Below are positions 9,505-20,824 of a stretch of DNA of 64,000 nucleotides, piece after piece. The translations under genes and the position numbers were made by a program. This DNA is from Lujinxingia litoralis (GTDB lineage Bacteria > Myxococcota_A > Bradymonadia > Bradymonadales > Bradymonadaceae): the NCBI RefSeq assembly GCF_003260125.1, contig NZ_QHKO01000001.1, forward strand, positions 1,072,914-1,136,913. Direction: 5' to 3'. The notes below the pieces were generated by a model, which saw nothing but the letters and a program-made list of their open reading frames with translations, was not told the origin of the DNA and made no database searches. Numbering within the stretch: the stretch's first letter is position 1; every line of letters starts with the position of its first letter.

Positions 9505-10476
9505 ATGTCTGCTCCTGCTCCCGCACGCGCCTCGATTCCGATCAAGAAACTGGTCTGGGCGCTGGTCTCTGCCGTGGTGCTCTACGGAGGGTTTGCGCTC
9601 TGGGCCGATCTGGATCAACTCCTCCCGGCCATCGCTCGGGTCCCCATCGGCGTGGTGCTCATGGCCTGCGCTCTCAGTGCGCTCAACTACGGGCTGCGCT
9701 TTGCCAGGTGGGAGCTCTACCTGCGCCGCCTGCAGATCGAGGCCCCCACGCGGCTGAGCTTTCTGATCTTTTTAGCCGGGCTGGTCATGTCGCTCTCTCC
9801 GGGCAAGGTCGGCGAGGTGCTCAAAAGCGCCCTGCTCCGCCGCAGCCTGGGGGTGGCAGTGGCACGCAGCGCCCCGGTGGTCTTCGCCGAGCGCCTCTCC
9901 GACCTGCTGGGCCTCTTTCTCATCGGCGGACTCGGCATCCTGACCTTTAAATTTGGCGCCGGGGTCTTTGCCGTCTCCCTGGTAGCGGTCCTGCTGCTGA
10001 TCGCCGCCCTGCAATCCCGGGCGCTGGTCAACCGGGTGCTCCACCTGCTGGACGCCTTTGCGCCGACGCGAAAGCTACGCCCCGCGCTGGAACAGGCCTA
10101 CACCTCGACCCGCGCGCTCCTCTCGGTCGGGATGCTCTCCTCGACCACCCTCTTAAGTGCGCTGTCCTGGTCACTGGAAGGGGTGGCCTTCTGGATGCTC
10201 CTGGACGCCCTGGGCGCCGTGGATCTCACTCTCTTTAAGGCGCTCTTCGTCTACGCCATCTCCACGCTGCTCGGCGCGCTGAGCTTTCTTCCCGGCGGAC
10301 TCGGGCTGACCGAGGGCACGATGGTCGGCGCGTTGATGCTTCTGGGCCTGCTTACCAGCCAGGCCACCGCGCTGGCAGCGACCTACCTGATTCGTCTGAC
10401 CACCCTCTGGTTCGGCGTAGGCGTGGGGCTCCTGGCCTTATTGGCCTACGAACGCCAGGCCGCCCGGCGCCCCTGA
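9505..10476 (+). CDS. Lysylphosphatidylglycerol synthase/UPF0104-type membrane flippase
   Basis: 323 residues from the ATG at 9505; the same frame is open further upstream but antisense to real genes. About eight to nine hydrophobic helices run through the protein. Family signatures include a GLRFARWELYLRR-like loop, LSPGKVGEVLKSALLRR and PGGLGLTEGTMVGALML near the end, matching the integral membrane part of MprF/AglD-type proteins (UPF0104). Members translocate or help modify lipids; the substrate cannot be read from sequence. No soluble aminoacyl-transferase domain is attached. The gene stands alone, diverging from the lipoprotein gene. Confidence 0.85.
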   Translation: MSAPAPARASIPIKKLVWALVSAVVLYGGFALWADLDQLLPAIARVPIGVVLMACALSALNYGLRFARWELYLRRLQIEAPTRLSFLIFLAGLVMSLSPGKVGEVLKSALLRRSLGVAVARSAPVVFAERLSDLLGLFLIGGLGILTFKFGAGVFAVSLVAVLLLIAALQSRALVNRVLHLLDAFAPTRKLRPALEQAYTSTRALLSVGMLSSTTLLSALSWSLEGVAFWMLLDALGAVDLTLFKALFVYAISTLLGALSFLPGGLGLTEGTMVGALMLLGLLTSQATALAATYLIRLTTLWFGVGVGLLALLAYERQAARRP

Positions 10477-10855
10477 GCCTCCAGACATCGCTCCTGCCCT
10501 CAGGCCACACATCACGTAAGTAGCGCTCGCCAACGCCGGTAGCGCATAAGTGAGAAGAGCCAAACGAACCCTTCGGATACCATCCATTCGCCACTTGCCG
10601 CCGCCCCGGATGTTTACTATCCGGAGAGTTAAGACATCGACCAGGACATCACTATTTTTTCGGCGTACCGCCCCGATTGTGGTACTCGAAGTTAAAACCA
10701 CACACGGCGAGGCGAGAATCTCCGCGCTTCGCAGGCCTGGTGCGCCTGTCCTCAACAACACCACTCGAGATCGTTACCGGCTGTGCTGACCCTGATGATT
10801 GTTTCGTGGTTGCCCCCAATACACGGCGAGCTGACACCTCGTTGAGCATGGATGA
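10477..10855. other. 379-bp intergenic region with no convincing gene
   Basis: Somewhat lower GC than the neighbours. Short open frames on both strands lack ribosome sites and look non-coding. It must hold the promoter and leader of the histidine kinase gene, but I could not identify a confident -35/-10 pair or a riboswitch. Confidence 0.5.
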
Positions 10856-13414
<2,559 letters not shown>

Positions 13415-13432
13415 TGAAGGGAATGCAAAAGA

Positions 13433-13462
13433 AAGCGCGCCCCCTTAAGGGCGCGCTTTTTT
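13433..13462 (+). terminator. Rho-independent terminator after the histidine kinase gene
   Basis: Eight-base GC stem (GCGCGCCC/GGGCGCGC) with a six-base loop, followed by six T. It begins 19 bases after the stop codon. Confidence 0.9.
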
Positions 13463-13645
13463 CTGGATAGTCCCCCGGACCGCTCGATCGCTTTCACCAA
13501 CACGGCAGACTGTTCCGCCTCTCTGCCGCCTACCTTCCCCACCGCAAACCCGCCCTCCAAAAGCAACCAACATCCCAAATCAAATCAAGACATTAGACAG
13601 GCTCCAGCACACCCTCGCAAGAGGGAACTTCATAACAGTTAACAA

Positions 13646-13674
13646 TTGATAGCGCCCTGCCCTTCTCCTATCAT
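13646..13674 (+). promoter_or_regulatory. Predicted sigma-70 promoter for the beta-propeller lipoprotein gene
   Basis: TTGATA at 13646-13651 and TATCAT at 13669-13674 with an exact 17-base spacer, in an AT-richer patch of the otherwise gene-free stretch 13463-13735. This gives a leader of about 55 bases that contains a small hairpin (CCCC-ACTT-CGGGG type) before the GGGAG ribosome site. The other half of this gap shows nothing recognisable. Confidence 0.6.
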
Positions 13675-13735
13675 CATCAGGTGTTTGAGCGCTGACCCCA
13701 CTTCGGGGCAGTGATCCTTTACCGGGAGAGTGAAT

Positions 13736-15484
13736 ATGAACGCTGTATCAATTCGCGCTGCTCGTTGGACATCGAAGTTGGCCGCCGGAGCCCTGCTCCT
13801 GGCGGCCTGTGGTAGTGTGGACGAGGATGCCGCCGGCCAGTCGCAGACGGCCCTGGCGCATACCTCGGCGTCGGTCGACTCCGACTACCGCATCCGTACG
13901 CTCACCACCGGGGCGGATCTGCACGCCACCAACGGCATCCAGGTCGGCCCGGATGGCAATCTCTACGTTGCCAGCGTGCTCTCCCGGGCCATCGCAGTCA
14001 TCCACCCGCGCTCGGGCCGCATCCTCGACATGATCGGCACCGAACGCGGCGTCGACTCTCCCGACGACCTGATTTTTGGCCCCGACGGCTCGCTCTACTG
14101 GACCTCCTTTCTCACCGGCGAGGTCGGTCGACTCAGCCCCGACGGCGTCAAAACCACCGTCGCCCAGCTCGCCCCCGGCGTAAACGCCATCGCCATGTCG
14201 CCGGAGGGGCGCCTCTTTGTCACCATCGTCTTTCTGGGCGATGCCCTCTACGAGCTTGATCCAGAAGGTGTCCAGGCGCCCGTTCTGGTCAGCACCGGGT
14301 TCGGCGGACTCAACAGCATGCAGTTCGGTCCAGACGGTGACCTCTACGGGCCACGCTGGTTCGCCGGGGACGTCGTGCGCGTCAACGTGGACACCGGCGC
14401 CTTCACCACCGTGCTTGACGGGCTGGAGGTACCGGCCGCAGTCAAGTTTGACTCACAGGGCATCCTGCACGTCGTCGATCAGTATGCTGGCGAGGTCATC
14501 TCGCTCAACCTGGACACCGGGGAGTCGGAGGTGGTGGTGGAGCTCGATAAGAGCGGCGCCGACAACCTGGCCTTTGACGCACGCGACAACATCTTCATCA
14601 CCAACGCCCACGACGGCTGGGTGCGTCGGGTGCTCCCCAGCGGCCGCACCCGCAGCTTGACCAACGAAGGGCTCGTCGCACCCGGCGGTGTGGCCGTGGT
14701 TCCCTACCAGGGGGAGCCGACGGTGTTCGTGGCCGATAACCTCTCGATGAAAGGGTTCTCCACGCGTACCGGACGCAAGACCGCCTCGATCTCCTCGGTC
14801 ATCGGCGTCTCCGCGCTGGCCAGCCCGCTGACGGCCACCGCCGACGAGGGGCGCGTGCTCACCAGCTCCTGGTTTGCCAACGTCGTCCAGGTCTGGGACC
14901 CGGAACAAGAAGCCGTTGTGGAGAGCCACTCCGACTTTGCCACCCCGCTCAACGCCCTGCGCTACCAGGACGACCTGATCGTCGCCGAGCTCTCCACCCA
15001 TCAGGTCGTACGTCGCGCCGCCGGCACCACCGACAAGGAAGTCCTGGCCGCCGTGCCCGTCCCCACCGGCCTGGCCACCGACGGTGACTCCCTCTGGGTC
15101 GCCGACTGGGCCAGCGGCTCGGTCTACCTGATCGCCGACGAGGGAGAGCCCGTGAGCCCGCCCCAGGTCGTCGCTCAGGGCCTCTCCTTCCCCGAGGGCA
15201 TGGCCGTGGATACCGATGGCGACCTCCTGGTGGTCGAAACCGGTCGAAACCAGGTCACCCGCATCGATGTGGAATCTGGCGAGACCTCGGTACTGGCCAG
15301 CGGCCTGGATATCGGTATGGCGGGCCCTGCCGGGATGCCCCCCACCTACGTCTTCAACGGCATCGCCGTGGATGACTGCGGCGTGGTCTACGTGAGTGTC
15401 GATTCGGACAACTCCGTGGTGAAGATCTCGCCGCGGGGCCGCGAAGCTCGAGCTTGCGGAACCTTGCGCCCCTGGCGTCGTTGA
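13736..15484 (+). CDS. Beta-propeller (NHL/SMP-30-like) lipoprotein
   Basis: 582 residues. The ATG at 13736 has GGGAG seven bases upstream and is preferred to the in-frame GTG at 13730. The signal peptide ends in LLLAACGS, a clear lipobox. The rest is built of ~40-residue repeats with G-x-D-G-x-L-Y-V type turns (GPDGNLYVASV, GPDGSLYWTSF, GPDGDLYGPRW, DTDGDLLVVE), as in NHL, SMP-30/gluconolactonase and Vgb-like propellers, probably two propellers of about six blades. Such proteins bind ligands or hydrolyse lactones; no catalytic set was identified, so a specific reaction is not proposed. It is a single gene with its own promoter and terminator. Confidence 0.8.
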   Translation: MNAVSIRAARWTSKLAAGALLLAACGSVDEDAAGQSQTALAHTSASVDSDYRIRTLTTGADLHATNGIQVGPDGNLYVASVLSRAIAVIHPRSGRILDMIGTERGVDSPDDLIFGPDGSLYWTSFLTGEVGRLSPDGVKTTVAQLAPGVNAIAMSPEGRLFVTIVFLGDALYELDPEGVQAPVLVSTGFGGLNSMQFGPDGDLYGPRWFAGDVVRVNVDTGAFTTVLDGLEVPAAVKFDSQGILHVVDQYAGEVISLNLDTGESEVVVELDKSGADNLAFDARDNIFITNAHDGWVRRVLPSGRTRSLTNEGLVAPGGVAVVPYQGEPTVFVADNLSMKGFSTRTGRKTASISSVIGVSALASPLTATADEGRVLTSSWFANVVQVWDPEQEAVVESHSDFATPLNALRYQDDLIVAELSTHQVVRRAAGTTDKEVLAAVPVPTGLATDGDSLWVADWASGSVYLIADEGEPVSPPQVVAQGLSFPEGMAVDTDGDLLVVETGRNQVTRIDVESGETSVLASGLDIGMAGPAGMPPTYVFNGIAVDDCGVVYVSVDSDNSVVKISPRGREARACGTLRPWRR

Positions 15485-15556
15485 CCACGGAACAGCATCG
15501 CGACGTGACGCCCCGGCTGCTCATCAACACCCCATAGAAGCGGCCGGGGCCCTCGC

Positions 15557-15592
15557 CACCCCGGGAGCAAGGTCGCTCCCGGGGTGTTTTTT
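15557..15592 (+). terminator. Rho-independent terminator after the propeller lipoprotein gene
   Basis: Twelve-base perfect stem (CACCCCGGGAGC paired with GCTCCCGGGGTG) and six-base loop, followed by six T. Confidence 0.93.
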
Positions 15593-15796
15593 ATCCGACG
15601 AACCCCTCGGCTCTTCTGAGCATCCCGCAGACGATGCCGGCATCGGCCCGCGCCTGCCCCCGAGCTCCCCTCAATGGCGACGTTCAAGCGCGCTCGCCAC
15701 GAGCTCATAGGCCTGACTTCATCGCCGCACGCCACCTCGCCACACGGGGGCCTCAAAGCGCTTTGCAAGCCTCATCTCGCACGCTCTCCAAAGCAC

Positions 15797-15830
15797 AGCA
15801 GGCCGGGCACCTGACGGTGCCCGGCCTGCT
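15797..15830 (-). terminator. Hairpin, probable terminator of the outer-membrane protein gene
   Basis: Perfect 15-base stem (AGCAGGCCGGGCACC and its complement) with loop TGAC, about 60 bases past the minus-strand stop codon at 15892. The T tract on the minus strand is short (GTGCTTT), so termination may be weak or the element may act as a 3' stabiliser. Confidence 0.6.
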
Positions 15831-15891
15831 ATCTCAACTTCATGTTGGCGCCACGGTTCCCCCCCCCCGCGCCAGTTGCGCTATCGCGCCC

Positions 15892-16821
15892 TTATTTCAT
15901 CGTCACCCCAACCTGAATCCCGACGTATGGCGAGATCTCCCCGCGATTGGGATGCTCAATATGCACGCCCCCGAAGCCCGAGAGCGAGGGGTCGCCCCAA
16001 TCCAGATAGCGCGAGGGCATCTTCCAGTTGAAGAGCAGCCCCACCGTATCGCGCACCACGCCGGAGTTCGTCACCGAGGTATGCTCCCAACGGGCGCCGA
16101 GCATCACATAGCTTTCGGCCAGGTCTCGCCCGAAAAGATACCCCAGTGTCGGACGTGTCACCCAGTAGGTGTCTTCCGGCGCGAAAAATAGATCATAGAT
16201 GGGCTCATAGTAGTTATCGGCCACGTCCATCTTGATCCAACCGAAGGTCGTTGGCGCCTGAAACACCACTCGCCCCACCTTCATCTGCGGGGTGGCCTGA
16301 GCTTCTACCATCATGCCCGTGGTCGACTGCCCCAGCCCGTTGTCCCACGACGCGCTCAGCGCATCGAGACTCCAGTCCTTCTCGGCGTCTTCGGGCACGT
16401 AGATATAGCCAAACGTTCCGAAATAGCTCAGAAACTGCGCCGTCACTCGAAGGTTGAGCACCGCCACCGGCAGCAGTTCCACGTAGGGCCCCGCCCAGAA
16501 CGCCGCCGGGCTCAGGGAGGTCGAGATGCCGGCGTCGAGGTAGGTGCCAGAGAGCAGCGGCGACGCGCTCTCAAAGAGCCCCTTCTTAAAGCCTCCTTCG
16601 GTACGCAGGGCCAACCCCAGCGGGAGGGGCCGAATCGCCAGCGATGACTTCAAATGAAACCCGCCGAACTCGGCGGTATCCGCGGACGCCGCCGCACCAA
16701 CCTCCTTCTCAACGGCCTCATCGACGGTCTCATCAACACGTTCTTCGGCACTTGCCGAAGATGCGAACGACACTGCGCACAACGCAGCGCACACATAGAG
16801 CCAGCTCTGCGATAATTTCAT
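15892..16821 (-). CDS. Putative outer-membrane beta-barrel protein
   Basis: 309 residues from the ATG at 16821, which has GGAGA at good spacing; the frame is open for 18 codons upstream but without a ribosome site. There is a Sec signal peptide (LYVCAALCAVSFASSASA) and then an acidic Glu/Val stretch. The remainder alternates hydrophobic and polar residues with many aromatic ends (SPAAFWAGPYVELLPVAVLN, YVMLGARWEHT) and finishes in a short strand (YVGIQVGVTMK), all consistent with a beta-barrel. No specific porin or transport family recognised. The dioxygenase gene lies upstream on the same strand. Confidence 0.65.
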   Translation of the reverse strand: MKLSQSWLYVCAALCAVSFASSASAEERVDETVDEAVEKEVGAAASADTAEFGGFHLKSSLAIRPLPLGLALRTEGGFKKGLFESASPLLSGTYLDAGISTSLSPAAFWAGPYVELLPVAVLNLRVTAQFLSYFGTFGYIYVPEDAEKDWSLDALSASWDNGLGQSTTGMMVEAQATPQMKVGRVVFQAPTTFGWIKMDVADNYYEPIYDLFFAPEDTYWVTRPTLGYLFGRDLAESYVMLGARWEHTSVTNSGVVRDTVGLLFNWKMPSRYLDWGDPSLSGFGGVHIEHPNRGEISPYVGIQVGVTMK

Positions 16822-16944
16822 CGCACTTCTCCAACAAATGGTCTCAGAATGAATGATGCGTGCAGCATACTTCATCAGACCCGTTTGTGGGAAGTCATCT
16901 CGTGCAGTGAATCGCTCCCCCCCTCACACACGCCGCGCGTGCCT

Positions 16945-17907
16945 CTAGCCGAACTGCACGCAGCGCCGGCTGATGCTGCCGTACTCAAAGCCCTCCACCG
17001 GATAGGAGCTCGTGCTCTGCGCCACGCTGGCCGCCCCGGCGGCGACCAGCAGCGGCTGGAAGTGCTCCTCAGTCGGGTGCGCCAGCCCCAGACCGGGGCT
17101 TTTCTCCCGATAGTCCACCAGCGCGTCAAAATCGCCCCGGTCAAGCACCTCGCGAGCCCACTGATCAAACTCCGCGGCCCAGGCCGGCGGTGCCGCAGGC
17201 TCCGCTCCCCAGGTAAGGCGCCGCAGGTTATGCACGATGTTTCCACTCCCCAGGATGAACACGCCCTCCTCCCGCAGCGGGGCGAGGTTGCGCCCGAGCT
17301 CGAAGAGCGCCTGGGGGCCCTGCCGTGAGGGCAGCGAGAGCTGCAACACCGGCACGTCGGCCTGGGGAGCCATATGCAACAAGGGCACCCAGACCCCGTG
17401 ATCCAGCGGACGGTCCTCCTGGGAGAGTTCTCCCCCCATCAGACTCGCCACGCGGCGCACCAGATCGGGCGCTCCCGGCGAGGGGTACTCAATCTCGTAG
17501 AGTTCATCGGGGAAGCCGTAAAAATCATACATCAGGTCGCGCACCCGGGTGGTGCCCGCCGTCGCCGGCGCATCCTCCCAGTGCGCGCTGATGGTGAGGA
17601 TGGCCCGGGGCTTGCGCAGCCCCTGTGACCAGCGGGCCAGGTCACCGCCTTTACCCGGGTCGATCGCCAGCGTGGGCGCGCCGTGACCCACAAACCCCAC
17701 CGGCATCAACGCGCTACGGTCCGGGCCCGGGCTTAGCGGTCCGCCGGCACTCTGCGGCGCTGCGGACCGCGCGCCGGGCTGACAGCCGCTCCCCCATCCT
17801 CCCGCTACCAGCCCGGCCCCCGCTGCGGCCATGGCACTCAAAAATGCCCGCCGACTCACGGGCACGTTACTCGGCGGCGTGTTCCTATCCATCGTCTCCT
17901 GACTCAT
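16945..17907 (-). CDS. Tat-exported LigB/DODA-type extradiol dioxygenase
   Basis: 320 residues. The C-terminal ~255 match the 4,5-DOPA dioxygenase/YgiD family, non-haem metal enzymes that open catechol rings. Likely metal ligands are His in GHGAPTLA, SAHWE and SGNIVHN, with a further conserved His in HPTEEHFQPLL. Unusually for this family there is a twin-arginine leader (SRRAFLSAMAAAGAGLVAGG) with a possible lipobox Cys (WGSGC), which predicts a folded, metal-loaded enzyme outside the cytoplasm. The catechol substrate is unknown. The start at 17907 is kept because it places the RR motif in the usual position. Confidence 0.85.
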   Translation of the reverse strand: MSQETMDRNTPPSNVPVSRRAFLSAMAAAGAGLVAGGWGSGCQPGARSAAPQSAGGPLSPGPDRSALMPVGFVGHGAPTLAIDPGKGGDLARWSQGLRKPRAILTISAHWEDAPATAGTTRVRDLMYDFYGFPDELYEIEYPSPGAPDLVRRVASLMGGELSQEDRPLDHGVWVPLLHMAPQADVPVLQLSLPSRQGPQALFELGRNLAPLREEGVFILGSGNIVHNLRRLTWGAEPAAPPAWAAEFDQWAREVLDRGDFDALVDYREKSPGLGLAHPTEEHFQPLLVAAGAASVAQSTSSYPVEGFEYGSISRRCVQFG

Positions 17908-18154
17908 CTTCCACCTCCTTCAGATTCCCGGTTCCCGGGCGACAGAACCCCGGCGCATACGCTTGTTAAGACCTCGCCAGCCCCGCGGCCATTCCCCCCA
18001 GAGCGTTGCCTGGACGCACCGTCACGTTGCCGCTCGCGGCGCTCTTTACCCTGCGATCGATTAGCGTTATCTTCCCCGGCCCTTGCGCGCTAAACTTTTG
18101 GCCCCTCGGCGCACTCGCCGAACCAGCGCAACCTGGACCCGACAAGGATGTCTT

Positions 18155-19219
18155 ATGGCTCCCGCACTCAAGACCTGCATCAGCTGCGAGAAGCAGTTTC
18201 TGGTCAAGTTTCGCTTTCAGATCGAGCGCCGTGGCTCGGAGATGGTCTACTACTGCAGCCAGCAGTGCCGTCAGGGCTCCACCGAGCAACAGGGACAGGT
18301 ACGCTGCACCAGCTGCGATAAAGCATTCGTGCCGACCTATGCCTTTCAACAGGCTACCGTTGACGGCAAGCAGGTCCACTACTGCTCGATGGCTTGCCGC
18401 ACCCCGGCGGTCCAGGACTACCGCCAGCGCCGCACGCAGGACGAGCGCGGCCCGATGCGCATCGCCGTACTCAACCAAAAAGGCGGCACCGGCAAAACCA
18501 CCACCACCGTGGCTCTGGGAACCGGCCTGGCGCTGGCTGGACACCGCGTGCTCATCATCGACGTCGATAGTCAGGGCCACGTCGGCATCAGCCTGGGAAT
18601 CGAAGGCAAGCGCACCCTCTACCACCTGATGGTCGAGGGCATGCCCCTGAGCCAGTGCGTGGTCGCCGCGCGCCCTAACCTGGACGTCCTGATCGGTGAT
18701 GACACCCTGGCCAGCGTGGAGATTTTTCTGGCTCGCAAAGACGAGGGTCGTGACAAACTTTTGCGCAAGGTCCTCCACGAGAACCACGACTACGACTTTA
18801 TCCTGCTCGACTGCGGCCCGAGCCTCTCGCTGCTGAACATGAACGCGCTGACCTTTGCCGATCACCTGATCGTACCGGTCTCCTGTGACTTCTTGAGCCT
18901 GGTCGGGGTCAAGCAGGTCATGAAGACGCTGAAAAACGTCAACCAGGTCCTGCTGCACCCCATCAGCATCATGGGGATCCTGCCGACCTTCTATGACATG
19001 CGAAACAACATCAGCGACGAATCGATCAAAACCCTCAAGGGCTACTTCCACGACAAGGTGCTCCCGCCGATTCGCATCAACACCCGGCTCAAAGAAGCAC
19101 CGCGCCATCGGCAGTCGATCTTTGAATACGCTCCGGACAGCCGGGGGGCCTCCGACTACCAGCGGGTGGTCGACTGGGTGGTCCGGGAACATCAGCGGCG
19201 CGCCCAGGCCAGCGCCTGA
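18155..19219 (+). CDS. ParA-family ATPase with two N-terminal zinc ribbons
   Basis: 354 residues from the ATG at 18155 (AAGG upstream; the longer frame from 18083 is not protein-like). Residues ~5-75 hold two treble-clef-like Cys sets: CISCEK with YYCSQQC, and CTSCDK with HYCSMAC. The ParA/MinD ATPase domain follows from ~105: deviant Walker A KGGTGKTTT, IIDVDSQGHV, and LLDCGPSLSLLNMNAL with the switch Asp. Such ATPases form ATP-dependent dimers that position DNA, chemoreceptor or organelle cargo. No parB or parS site is nearby, so a non-chromosomal cargo is possible. The divergent gene is the dioxygenase; the sensor-like protein starts about 200 bp downstream. Confidence 0.9.
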   Translation: MAPALKTCISCEKQFLVKFRFQIERRGSEMVYYCSQQCRQGSTEQQGQVRCTSCDKAFVPTYAFQQATVDGKQVHYCSMACRTPAVQDYRQRRTQDERGPMRIAVLNQKGGTGKTTTTVALGTGLALAGHRVLIIDVDSQGHVGISLGIEGKRTLYHLMVEGMPLSQCVVAARPNLDVLIGDDTLASVEIFLARKDEGRDKLLRKVLHENHDYDFILLDCGPSLSLLNMNALTFADHLIVPVSCDFLSLVGVKQVMKTLKNVNQVLLHPISIMGILPTFYDMRNNISDESIKTLKGYFHDKVLPPIRINTRLKEAPRHRQSIFEYAPDSRGASDYQRVVDWVVREHQRRAQASA

Positions 19220-19420
19220 GCGCCGGCGGCAGGGCTCCTTGCCGCATCGCTTCCGCAACACTACACTCGGAGCCTCTCTCACCTCCGAGCAGGACCGGGC
19301 CTTCGAGCCCGCCGACGAATCACCAGACGTACGCGACACCCTCGCCACGCGTTCTGGCACGTGGCGTTTGATCCCCCTGTGAACCGGCCCCTACCGGCCT
19401 CTCATCACGAGGAGCGCGCT

Positions 19421-20824
19421 ATGTTTCGATTCCAAATCGTCCTGGGCTTTGTGGTTGCTGTCGCGCTGTTCACGGCCACCGCCTACCTGATCGTCGAGAA
19501 CACGCTGGGGCCGGCGCTCCTCGAAGACGGCGACATCGCCCTGCAACGCACCGCCCTGATCGCCGAAAAATCAAGACGCCTCGACGAGTACGCGCTCCTG
19601 GAAAAGGCGCGTTTTGTGGCCTCCCGCCACGACCTTCAGGCCGCGATGAGCGCCGAGTACCCGGGAGACGCCGAGTACGAACGCCACGTCGAGGTTCACA
19701 AGCTGCTGGAGCGCGATCAGATCCGCTTCACCGAGTTCATCGCCCCGCGCAACCAGGGCCTGCGCAACATCGATCTCCCCCTGGACGAGCGCCGGCCGGC
19801 GAACCACGAGATCTTTATGGCCGTCGACCGCTCCGGACGCGGCGTCGCCACCATGGGAGATAACCTCGCGCATTGGATGGGCGAGAACGTCGCCCGAGAT
19901 TTCCCGTTGGTGCGCGATGTTATGGAGAGCGGGGAGCCGCAGCTCTCCACCTGGAACTGGTCCTGGAGCGCCACCGATCTTCGGCAGCTCTACGTGGTGG
20001 CGATCGCCCCGCTGCGCGCGCCGGGCAGCGACACCTCGGTCGGTGCGGTGATTCTGGGCAACCTGGTCAACGACGGGGTCGCCGCCCGCAGCCAGGGGCT
20101 CTTTGCCGGTGACACCTCCGAGACCTATCAGCCCCGGGGAGACAGCCGGGAGGCCGCCCTGGTACCTGAGATCGCGTTCTTCCAGAACGAGCGCATCTAC
20201 GGCTCCACCCTGAGCACCAACGCCCAACGCGCCCTGGCCCGACAACTCTTTGAAGAGAGTCGCGTCACCGACTCCAGCGACGCGGAGCGCTTTCTGAACC
20301 TCTCCATCAATCAGGTGCCCTATCGCGCGCTGGTACGATTCTTTCACAAAAATCAAGACGAACGCGCTCCCTCTGGTATGGTCCTGCTGGCCAACGTGGA
20401 GAACACCATCGCCCCGGTGGAGCGCGCCAGCGCGCTGATTCTACGCGTGGGCCTGGCCGTGATGGTCTTCGGTGCGCTGATCTTGCTCGTGCTGCTCCAC
20501 CTCTACACACGTCGCTTCTCGCAGATCGAGCAGGGCATCCAGGAGGTCATCAGCGGCAACCGTGACTACGAGTTCTCCACCCAGGGTTACCACGACGACG
20601 CGGCCAGCCTGGCGCACTACCTTAACGTGATGAACGCCGCCCTGCAGGGCAAATCCATGCCCGATGAGGATGTCAACGCAGGCGACTGGCCCGATCTCAA
20701 GCGGGGCGGCTCACAGCCCTCGATCCACGGCGTCCCCCTGATGATGGGAGCCTCCTCCTCATCGGCAGACGCCTCCCCTGACAACGACACCAACTCCGCG
20801 ACCACCGAGGACGTGCCCTCATGA
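19421..20824 (+). CDS. Sensor-like membrane protein (extracytoplasmic domain, HAMP-like region, no output domain)
   Basis: 467 residues from the ATG at 19421 (GAGGAG seven bases upstream). One helix at ~5-25, a ~310-residue extracytoplasmic region resembling dCache-type ligand domains, and a second helix at ~350-370 (LAVMVFGALILLVLLHLY). A HAMP-like segment (RRFSQIEQGIQEVISGNRDY) comes next, then a Ser/Asp-rich tail. The layout is that of a chemoreceptor or histidine kinase cut off before its signalling domain, so a partner protein must carry the output; the upstream ParA is a positional candidate. The stop overlaps the namZ start (ATGA). Confidence 0.75.
   Translation: MFRFQIVLGFVVAVALFTATAYLIVENTLGPALLEDGDIALQRTALIAEKSRRLDEYALLEKARFVASRHDLQAAMSAEYPGDAEYERHVEVHKLLERDQIRFTEFIAPRNQGLRNIDLPLDERRPANHEIFMAVDRSGRGVATMGDNLAHWMGENVARDFPLVRDVMESGEPQLSTWNWSWSATDLRQLYVVAIAPLRAPGSDTSVGAVILGNLVNDGVAARSQGLFAGDTSETYQPRGDSREAALVPEIAFFQNERIYGSTLSTNAQRALARQLFEESRVTDSSDAERFLNLSINQVPYRALVRFFHKNQDERAPSGMVLLANVENTIAPVERASALILRVGLAVMVFGALILLVLLHLYTRRFSQIEQGIQEVISGNRDYEFSTQGYHDDAASLAHYLNVMNAALQGKSMPDEDVNAGDWPDLKRGGSQPSIHGVPLMMGASSSSADASPDNDTNSATTEDVPS

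Larger units (their letters stand above)
15485..15891. other. 407-bp convergent intergenic region with two strong hairpins
   Basis: Between the convergent propeller and outer-membrane protein genes. It holds one terminator for each strand (listed separately). The ~200 bases between them, 15595-15795, show no plausible gene. Confidence 0.6.

Noticed and set aside
18155..19219. Chromosome partition locus or replication origin
   Set aside because: No parB, parS, gidA, dnaA or dnaN near the ParA gene.
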